Part shown: positions 49,679 to 55,368 of the stretch, one piece after another
Layout: every line of letters begins with the position of its first letter
How positions within the stretch are numbered: position 1 is the first letter of the stretch
Source: CAYXGZ01 sp964464755
Lineage (GTDB): Bacteria > Planctomycetota > MHYJ01 > JACPRB01
Direction of reading: 5' to 3'
DNA: 64,000 nt
Assembly: GCA_964464755.1 (NCBI GenBank)
Contig: CAYXGZ010000004.1
Location: 42,778 to 106,777 of the forward strand
The notes under the pieces: model-generated
The model's input: only the letters and a program-made list of their open reading frames with translations
The model's database searches: none
Told to the model about the DNA's origin: nothing
Made by a program: the position numbers and the translations under genes

Positions 49679-50356
49679 TCAGGAAATTCGGGAGGACAGG
49701 GAGAGGATTTCGAGGACCTCGGCCTCGGGGTCGTCGCCCGCCTCGATGGTGGGGAGGATCTCCTCGATGAGCAGTTCCCTCAGGCGCAGGCGGAGGGCGC
49801 GGATCCGGTGCTTGCGGCGGGAGTCGCTCACGTCCCCGGGCTTCGCCCCTCCGAGGAGGGCGAGATCGTCCGCCGGGGTCTCGGCCCGGAGGCGGTCCAT
49901 GGCGCGCGAGAATACCTCGAGGGCCCACTGGTTGGCGAAGGCCTGCTCGGGGCCGGGATCGGCCGAGGGGAGGTCCCGCTCGGCCTCGACGAAGTTGAAG
50001 CGGCCGCCGCGCTTGACGGCCCGCGCGCGGTCGCGCTGGTTGGACAGGAAGTGGCGCAGCGCGGCGAGCACGAAGTGGCGGAAGCGGCCCTTGGCCTCGG
50101 ACACGGAGCGGAGGTAGTCCTTCTCGAGGAAGGCGGCGAAGAACTCCTGCGTGAGGTCCTTGGCGCTCTCGACGTCGTGGCCCGAGCGGCGGATGAAGAA
50201 GTAGGCCGGCTTCCAGTAGGCCTCGACGAGGGAGCCGATCGCCTCGCGCCGGTCGGGGGAGCGCGGGTCCTGGGCGCGGAGGATGGTGGTCCACGACGTG
50301 GTCGTGAAGGCCTGCCGAGGCCCGCCCATCCGGGTTTCGGTGCCGTCCGGGGTCAT
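49679..50356 (-). CDS. RNA polymerase sigma factor, planctomycete ECF-like type
   Basis: 225 residues. Region 2 resembles SWTTILRAQDPRSPDRREAI and FIRRSGHDVESAKDLTQEFFAAFLEK; the conserved FRHFVLAALRHFLSNQRDR segment is typical of this family in Planctomycetota and Acidobacteria. Region 4 is less clear than in standard ECF factors (RRKHRIRALRLRLRELLIEEIL). These genes commonly lie beside Ser/Thr kinases, as here. TATTAT seven bases before the ATG suggests a leaderless transcript. It heads the kinase/secreted-paralogue operon. Confidence 0.8.
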   Translation of the reverse strand: MTPDGTETRMGGPRQAFTTTSWTTILRAQDPRSPDRREAIGSLVEAYWKPAYFFIRRSGHDVESAKDLTQEFFAAFLEKDYLRSVSEAKGRFRHFVLAALRHFLSNQRDRARAVKRGGRFNFVEAERDLPSADPGPEQAFANQWALEVFSRAMDRLRAETPADDLALLGGAKPGDVSDSRRKHRIRALRLRLRELLIEEILPTIEAGDDPEAEVLEILSLSSRIS

Positions 50357-50363
50357 CCCCCCA

Positions 50364-50369
50364 ATAATA
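50364..50369 (-). promoter_or_regulatory. -10 box TATTAT, leaderless geometry
   Basis: Ends seven bases before the ATG at 50356, with a G-run between. Counterpart of the TATCAT box at 37830-37835. Confidence 0.5.
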
Positions 50370-50370
50370 C

Positions 50371-51213
50371 CTAGCCCAACGGCTCCCCGGCGCGGATCTT
50401 GGAGCGGGTCGGGCGCTCGCGGCCGGTGCCCGCGGCCGCGTTGCGGCGCACGAACACGGGGCAGGGGGCGCGGCGCAGGACGTCCTCGGCGACGCTGCCG
50501 AGCCGGGCCCGGGGCTGGCCGCCCTGGCCCTGGGTCGTCATGCAGATCAGCCCCGCGGCGTACTCCTCCGCGACCCGCACGATGACGTCCGAGGGCGAGC
50601 CGCTGCGCAGCACGGGAACGGTTTCCACGCCGCTCTCCCAGGACATCCGCGCGCAGGCGGACTCGAGCTCGGGCCCCGCGTCCCCGGCTACGTCGTCGAC
50701 GGCGCGGACGACGAAGACGGTCGAGCCGAGCAGCCCCGCGACCCGGAGCGCGTCGGGCAGGACCTCGCGCGAGTTCTCGGAGCCGTCGAGGGCGACGAGG
50801 ACGCGCCTCCAGTTCCCGAAGCGGGCCTCGGGGCGCTTCACGAGCAGGGGCACCTGGGCGCGCCGGAGCACCTCGGCGGTGACGCTGCCGAGCAGGGTGC
50901 CGGGCGGCTTGGCGGCGCGGCGGGTGGCCATCGCGACGAGCGAGGCGCCCTCGATCGACGCGAAGTCCAGGATCGAGTCGGCGGCGCGGCCCCGGCGGAC
51001 GGCGGAGGTGGCGCGGACCCCGTGGCCCTCGAGGGCCTTCACGGCCCGGTCGAGGTACTCGCGCGCGGGGCCGAGGCCGGCGTCGTCGTCCACGGCCCGG
51101 AGCAGGGCGACGGCGACGTCGGCGCGGCGGACCTCGGGCATGATCGCGCCGAGGATGGACTCGGCGTCGGGGCTCCCGTCGAGGGGCACGAGGACGCGGA
51201 GCCCGTCGATCAC
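50371..51213 (-). CDS. Tandem universal stress protein
   Basis: 280 residues with two USP domains. Each starts with a strand and Asp (VLVPLDGSPDAESIL; VLVALDGSENSREVL) and ends with the glycine-rich nucleotide loop and Ser (GTLLGSVTAEVLRRA; ARLGSVAEDVLRRA). ATP binding in both is plausible. A basic tail ends in SKIRAGEPLG. GTG 51213 overlaps the upstream stop (GTGA). Role is probably general stress survival; USPs often accompany dormancy and redox functions. Its 3' end and the following promoter were copied to 37811-37885. Confidence 0.88.
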   Translation of the reverse strand: MIDGLRVLVPLDGSPDAESILGAIMPEVRRADVAVALLRAVDDDAGLGPAREYLDRAVKALEGHGVRATSAVRRGRAADSILDFASIEGASLVAMATRRAAKPPGTLLGSVTAEVLRRAQVPLLVKRPEARFGNWRRVLVALDGSENSREVLPDALRVAGLLGSTVFVVRAVDDVAGDAGPELESACARMSWESGVETVPVLRSGSPSDVIVRVAEEYAAGLICMTTQGQGGQPRARLGSVAEDVLRRAPCPVFVRRNAAAGTGRERPTRSKIRAGEPLG

Positions 51214-51662
51214 GGGAGCACCCCGCGGAGGTAGCCGACGGCGCTGGTCTCTCGGGCGGAGACCTCGAGGTAGAGGTACTCGGCGCCGGGGGAGGCGGCG
51301 TGGCCCGCGAGCTCGCGGTGCAGGGCGGCGAGCTCCTCCTCGAGGGCCTCGGCGAGGTAGAGCGCCTGGTCGCGGGAGAGCCGGCCGTCGCCGAGCGGGC
51401 GGTGCAGGGAGGGGAGCAGGGCGAGGACGTGGTCGGCGAGGTCGGGGGGCGGGGCGGACGGCGGCGAGGGGCGGGAGCCGAAGCGGCGGATGGTGTCGGC
51501 CTGGCGCCGCTGGTCGGCGGCGAGCCCCCGGAGGAGGCGCTGGACGGAGCGGTCGTCGGGGTCGGAGCGTCGGGAAATTTCCTCGAAGCGCTGGGCGCCG
51601 AAGTCGGCGGCGAGGAGGGCGACCCAGACGGCTTCCGAGGGGTCGAGGTTGTCGATGGACAC
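51210..51662 (-). CDS. Ferritin-like (rubrerythrin-type) protein lacking metal ligands
   Basis: 150 residues, four-helix pattern: AVWVALLAADFGAQRFEEI, LLRGLAADQRRQADTIRRF, and later QALYLAEALEEELAALHRE. The spacing matches a rubrerythrin-like bundle, but the usual E-x-x-A and E-x-x-H ligands are replaced (AADF, ADQRRQA), so no diiron site is expected. GTG 51662 has AAGGAGGA five bases upstream, the best Shine-Dalgarno here, so I prefer it to ATG 51704. Coupled to the stress protein by GTGA. Fold assignment is tentative. Confidence 0.55.
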   Translation of the reverse strand: MSIDNLDPSEAVWVALLAADFGAQRFEEISRRSDPDDRSVQRLLRGLAADQRRQADTIRRFGSRPSPPSAPPPDLADHVLALLPSLHRPLGDGRLSRDQALYLAEALEEELAALHRELAGHAASPGAEYLYLEVSARETSAVGYLRGVLP

Positions 51663-51884
51663 GGGATCCTCCTTCCTCGCGCGCGGGTTCTTCCGGATCG
51701 CCATCGTTCAGCAACGCGTGTGCCAGCGGGCGCTTGGGATGGATGCGCGCGTCGGGCTCAGGAGTTTCCTGAAGCGACGGGGAAATCCGGGGAGGCGGTC
51801 GTGATTCCCGATGCGGGATCGGCGATCCGGGATCTGGTCCCGATCTTGCGGCGAAATCCGGATCGTTGCACGAGAGGAGGCGTC

Positions 51885-52343
51885 ATGTTGCCGTTGCCGT
51901 GGAAGAAGGGCGAGCTGCAGCCGGTGACGGGGCTGCGGAACCAGATCAATCGCCTGTTCGAGAACTTCTTCGAGGAGTGGCCGTCGCTGGCGCGGGAGGA
52001 GGCTCCTCTCGGGGTGTTCGTGCCAACGCTGGACCTGAAGGACACCGAGGACGCGCTGGTGGCGGAGCTGGAGCTCCCCGGGATGAAGCAGTCGGACATC
52101 GAGGTGAAGGTCGAGGACGACGTGCTGACGATCCGGGGCGAGCGGACGCGCGAGGAGGAGAAGAAGGCGCGGAACTACTACCACAGGGAGTGCTCGTACG
52201 GGGCCTTCGAGCGCCAGGTGGCGCTGCCCGCGAGCGTGGACCGCGATCGCGTCGAGGCGGTGTACACGAACGGGGTGCTGCGCGTGACGCTGCCGAAGGT
52301 GGCGAGCGCGAAGAGCAAGGTCGTGTCGATCAAGGTGAAGTAG
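51885..52343 (+). CDS. Small heat shock protein (Hsp20/alpha-crystallin family)
   Basis: 152 residues. The alpha-crystallin domain runs from about 45 to 150: VPTLDLKDTEDALVAELELPGMKQSDIEVKVEDD, VLTIRGERTREEE, YGAFERQVALP and the final NGVLRVTLPK. An ATP-independent chaperone holding unfolded proteins. Start has GAGAGGAGG five bases upstream. The 220-base upstream region holds GATC-rich short palindromes (for example GGATCGGCGATCC at 51816) that may be an operator; no CIRCE element is present. Confidence 0.92.
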   Translation: MLPLPWKKGELQPVTGLRNQINRLFENFFEEWPSLAREEAPLGVFVPTLDLKDTEDALVAELELPGMKQSDIEVKVEDDVLTIRGERTREEEKKARNYYHRECSYGAFERQVALPASVDRDRVEAVYTNGVLRVTLPKVASAKSKVVSIKVK

Positions 52344-52406
52344 CCGGACCCGGGAGGGGCGGGGCGGGGCGGGATCGCCCCCGCCCCCGACCGGTCGAGG
52401 TCGGGG

Positions 52407-52700
52407 CTAGCGGCGGCCCATCAGGACCAGCAGGACCAGGAACTGGACCACGACCAGCCCGGGCGCGATCGCCATCCAGGCCCGGGACGGCGAGGCGAGG
52501 AACCAGGGCACGACGCCCGCGGCCACGCAGAGCGCCGGGCCGGCGACCATCGAGCCGGTGAGGTAGGCCTCGAGCCCGCGGGACAGCGGCGGCTTGCCGG
52601 GGGCCACCAGGCCCCCGCCGCCGAACGCGGTCACCATGAAGACCAGGTTGGCGCTGACCACCGCGACCGCGCTGTTCACGACGAGCCCGAGGGTGCCCAT
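52407..52700 (-). CDS. Small three-helix membrane protein
   Basis: 97 residues with three hydrophobic helices (LVVNSAVAVVSANLVFMV, LTGSMVAGPALCVAAGVVPWFL, MAIAPGLVVVQFLVLLVLM). No family recognised. Convergent with Hsp20. ATG 52700. Confidence 0.55.
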   Translation of the reverse strand: MGTLGLVVNSAVAVVSANLVFMVTAFGGGGLVAPGKPPLSRGLEAYLTGSMVAGPALCVAAGVVPWFLASPSRAWMAIAPGLVVVQFLVLLVLMGRR

Positions 52701-52862
52701 GCGCTCGGGATGATAGCACGGCGCGGGAGAGATGAGGGTCCGTCGGGGCGGCCGCTACCGCGACTCGAAGTCGCCCGCGCCGCCCGCGCCCTGGAGCTCG
52801 ATCCAGCCCGGCGCCGGACCGACGGACCGGGACGCGTCGAGCCCGTCGAAGAGCACGTCGCC
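52701..52862. other. Gene-poor gap before the transposase scar
   Basis: No convincing gene. A short hairpin GCGAC-TCGAA-GTCGC occurs near 52758-52772. Part of this stretch (about 52784-52840) loosely resembles an integrase core at base level but in broken frames. Confidence 0.4.
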
Positions 52863-53153
52863 GCCCCTCGCCCCGACCCCCGTGCGTACGTCGGCCTTCC
52901 GGAGCTCTCCTACCCGTACCACGAGCGGATCGTCACGGTCACGCGGTGCGGGAGGATCTGCGTGAAGAACCGGAAGGTCAACTTCAGCCAGGTCTTCTCC
53001 GGTCAGGACGTCGGCATCTCGGAGGTCGCCGAGGGGATCTGGCTCGTGTCGTTCATGACCTACGACCTGGGTTACTTCGACCTCGAGGCCAACCGGCTGG
53101 AGCCGCTGGAGAATCCCTTCGCGTCCAGAGTGTCACCCATGTGTCCGGAATGA
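52863..53153 (+). pseudogene. IS481-family transposase, C-terminal remnant
   Basis: About 95 residues matching the end of IS481-type integrase-core transposases: AYVGLPELSYPYHERIVTVTR, GRICVKNRKVNFSQVF, GQDVGISEVAEGIWLVSFM, YDLGYFD and LEPLENPF. The catalytic DDE domain and the 5' two thirds are missing; the open frame upstream to 52710 does not look like transposase. So only the right end of an element survives. It stops 39 bases from the 3' end of tRNA-Val, and is followed by a short repeated sequence probably derived from the element's end. Confidence 0.75.
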
Positions 53154-53168
53154 AGTGTCACCCATGTG
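53129..53168. repeat. 15-bp direct repeat at the IS481 scar end
   Basis: AGTGTCACCCATGTG occurs at 53129-53143 and 53154-53168. TGTCACC-type sequences are typical of IS481-like element ends. The first copy overlaps the last codons of the transposase remnant. Confidence 0.65.
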
Positions 53169-53191
53169 AAAAGAATGGACAACGGATCAGA

Positions 53192-53268
53192 TGGTGGGCC
53201 GTGAGGGACTCGAACCCTCGACCTCCTGCGTGTCGAGCAGGCGCTCTAGCCAACTGAGCTAACGGCCC
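53192..53268 (-). tRNA. tRNA-Val(GAC)
   Basis: 77 bases including an encoded CCA. The acceptor stem GGGCCGT/ACGGCCC, D arm (GCTC/GAGC), anticodon stem CCTGC/GCAGG and T arm (GAGGG TTCGAGT CCCTC) all pair. The anticodon loop reads TCGACAC, giving anticodon GAC (Val). Position 33, a nearly universal U, is C here. A sigma70-type promoter lies upstream. Confidence 0.9.
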
Positions 53269-53290
53269 CCGGTGGGGTGAAGCGGCGGGG

Positions 53291-53319
53291 ATTTTACGCC
53301 CGCGCCGCCGCGGGCGCAA
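53291..53319 (-). promoter_or_regulatory. Promoter TTGCGC-N17-TAAAAT of tRNA-Val
   Basis: On the minus strand TTGCGC (53314-53319) and TAAAAT (53291-53296), 17 bases apart, with the tRNA 5' end 22 bases further on. Confidence 0.6.
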
Positions 53320-53344
53320 GGGCCCGCCCCCGCGCCCCCCGCCG

Positions 53345-54676
53345 TCACTTCTTCGCCGGCCCGTGCGCGATGCGCGCCCAGTAGGCCGCGTGCTCGAAGG
53401 TCGGGCTGTTGTCCGCGTCGTGGCAGGTGAGGCACGCGTTCCGGGCGGGCGCCGGCGTCCGCACCTCGGGCTTCTCGACGTGCGCCTGCGACGGGCCGTG
53501 GCAGCTCTCGCAACCGATCCCGCCGAGCAAGGGGGTCGCCGCGGCGACCCGGTAGCCCCCGGGTCCGCCGTACCCCGTCGTGTGGCAGCGCAGGCAGAAC
53601 GGGTCGGCATCGAAGCGCTTCCCGCGCAGCGTGTCCAGGCCGTGGGCGTGCTTGGAATGCTCCCACGTCCCCCCGTCCGCCTCGTGGCAGGCCGTGCACG
53701 ACGCCGACCCCGCGTAGCGGTAGCCCGGCGGCAGCGTCGACAGCAGCGCCGCGACCTCCCCGCTCGCCTCCGGCGGGATCTGCCTCCTCGCCAGCTCCTC
53801 CTGGTAGCGCCGCAGCAGGTCGACCATCCGCGGATCGTCCGCGATCGTCTCCGCCATCTCCTCCACCCGGCCCCCGGCGAACTTCCATCGCCCGCCCGAC
53901 GGCTCGAACCGGGCCACCGGCAGGAACTTCCCCTTCACCCCGGCCCCCGCCAGCAGGGTGCGCCCGTGGACCATCCGAGGCGCGATCGGCTGCGACTGGC
54001 CCGCGGTGAGCACCGCGTCGAGCTCCGGGAACGCCTCGACCAGCGCGTTCACCTCCTCCTCGCCGGCGTCGACGAGCAGGACGACCAGGTCGCAGGACCC
54101 GCGCAGCTCCGCCAGGAGACCCCGGAGGGACTCCACCGGATCCAGGACCTTCAGGTCGGCGCCCGCGGGATGGCTCTCCGAGCAGACGCCCGTGACGCCG
54201 ACCCTCGCGCCCGCGGCCAAGAACCTCCGCACCGGCGGCGCCGGAGGCCTCCCGTCGAAGGCGCCGACGACGTTCGCCGAGACGAAGGGCAGGTCCGTCC
54301 GGCGCTCGAGGGTCTCGCGCCCCAAGGCGATCTCGCGCCCCCCGAGATTGGCCGCCGAGAGGCCCATCGCCTTCATCCCCTCCCACAGGAACTCCGCCTT
54401 GAGCCGGTCGTACTCGGAGGCCCGGGCCGTGATCCCCCCCGCGTCCAGGTAGAGGCGGCCCTCCTCCGGCAGGGCCCTCAACGCCGTCGCCCGCCGGGGC
54501 AGTCCGCCGAGCTGCTTCGAGGCGCAGCCGCAGGGCACGAGGAAGCCCGACGTGTTCCCGCTGACGACGAGGTGCACCGCCCCCGGCCCCGGTCCTGCCG
54601 GCGCCCGGCCCCTCCAGGCCAGCACCGCGGCGGCGATCCCGAGGACGCCGATCCCGATCCATGTCGCTGCCTTCAC
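53345..54676 (-). CDS. Tetraheme cytochrome c with N-terminal metallophosphatase-like domain
   Basis: 443 residues from GTG 54676. N-terminal anchor (WIGIGVLGIAAAVLAW). Residues about 35-290 have the order of 5'-nucleotidase-like metallophosphatases (LVVSGNTSGFLVPCGCAS, LYLDAGGI, AANLGGREIALG, DLPFVSANV, DLVVLLVDAG), but the metal-binding D-x-H, GNH and GHSH motifs are lost. Four CxxCH heme sites follow: CTACH, CLRCH, CESCH and CLTCH. Predicted periplasmic electron carrier with a binding domain. Last gene of the MoxR operon, three bases after DUF4159. Confidence 0.85.
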   Translation of the reverse strand: MKAATWIGIGVLGIAAAVLAWRGRAPAGPGPGAVHLVVSGNTSGFLVPCGCASKQLGGLPRRATALRALPEEGRLYLDAGGITARASEYDRLKAEFLWEGMKAMGLSAANLGGREIALGRETLERRTDLPFVSANVVGAFDGRPPAPPVRRFLAAGARVGVTGVCSESHPAGADLKVLDPVESLRGLLAELRGSCDLVVLLVDAGEEEVNALVEAFPELDAVLTAGQSQPIAPRMVHGRTLLAGAGVKGKFLPVARFEPSGGRWKFAGGRVEEMAETIADDPRMVDLLRRYQEELARRQIPPEASGEVAALLSTLPPGYRYAGSASCTACHEADGGTWEHSKHAHGLDTLRGKRFDADPFCLRCHTTGYGGPGGYRVAAATPLLGGIGCESCHGPSQAHVEKPEVRTPAPARNACLTCHDADNSPTFEHAAYWARIAHGPAKK

Positions 54677-54679
54677 GGG

Positions 54680-55366
54680 TCACCTCGTCATCGCGTACAG
54701 GAGGATGTTCACGTTGATGTCGATCGCGTTCCGGACCTCGTTGCCCCCGCAGCAGCAGCAGCCCGAGACGTGGGCCGTGTCGTTCAGCCCGTCGCTCGAG
54801 TAGATCACCGCGAGCCGGCCGTCGATCTCGACCCCGGCCAGCGGCCGGGGCGTACCGTGTTTCAGCTCGATCTGGGCGATGTCCTTCGCCGTGTGGAACA
54901 CCGGGTGGGTCATCGGGAGGGGCGCCAGCTCCCGGCCGGGGAGCACCCGACCGAGCTCCACGCGGAACGAGCGGTCCCAATCGGCGCTGGAGCAGCCCGC
55001 CGAGGCGAGCAGGAAGCCGCCGCGCTTGAGGAACTCCGCGAGGTTGGCCCGCTCGGCCTCGGTCAGCGCGAAGGTCCCCTCGCCGGTCATGATGGCCAGC
55101 GGGTGATTGAAGAGCTCCGGCGCCTCCATCCGCACGGGGTGCAGGCGGCCCGAGGTCGAGACCGTCGTGACCTTCCTCGCCTCGCGGAGGAAGTGGTCGC
55201 TGAAGCAGACGGAGGACTTCGTCTTCGCGTAGATGAGGCTCGCGACCTGGGCCACGCTCTCGACGTCGCCCGGCTCGGGCGCGGCCTGTGCCCCGGGGAG
55301 CGTCGAGCCCCCGGCCAGCCCCGCCGCGGCCACGAGCGCGGCGACCAGGATCCGCAACGTGATCAT
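54680..55366 (-). CDS. DUF4159 secreted protein
   Basis: 228 residues. Signal peptide LRILVAALVAAAGLAGGS. A DUF4159-like fold with GEGTFALTEAERANLAEFLKRGGFLLASAGC and YSSDGLND; this family occurs at the end of MoxR/vWA operons. Near the C-terminus is GCCCCGGNEV, four Cys in a row, a possible metal or disulfide site. ATG 55366 follows the upstream stop by two bases. Confidence 0.8.
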   Translation of the reverse strand: MITLRILVAALVAAAGLAGGSTLPGAQAAPEPGDVESVAQVASLIYAKTKSSVCFSDHFLREARKVTTVSTSGRLHPVRMEAPELFNHPLAIMTGEGTFALTEAERANLAEFLKRGGFLLASAGCSSADWDRSFRVELGRVLPGRELAPLPMTHPVFHTAKDIAQIELKHGTPRPLAGVEIDGRLAVIYSSDGLNDTAHVSGCCCCGGNEVRNAIDINVNILLYAMTR

Positions 55367-55368
55367 GC

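Noticed and set aside
51705..51884. CIRCE or other known heat-shock operator before Hsp20
   Set aside because: No TTAGCACTC/GAGTGCTAA pair is present; only short GATC-rich palindromes without a known match.
52784..52840. Possible IS3-type integrase core remnant
   Set aside because: The base-level likeness to a typical integrase stretch is loose and needs several frameshifts; not enough to call.
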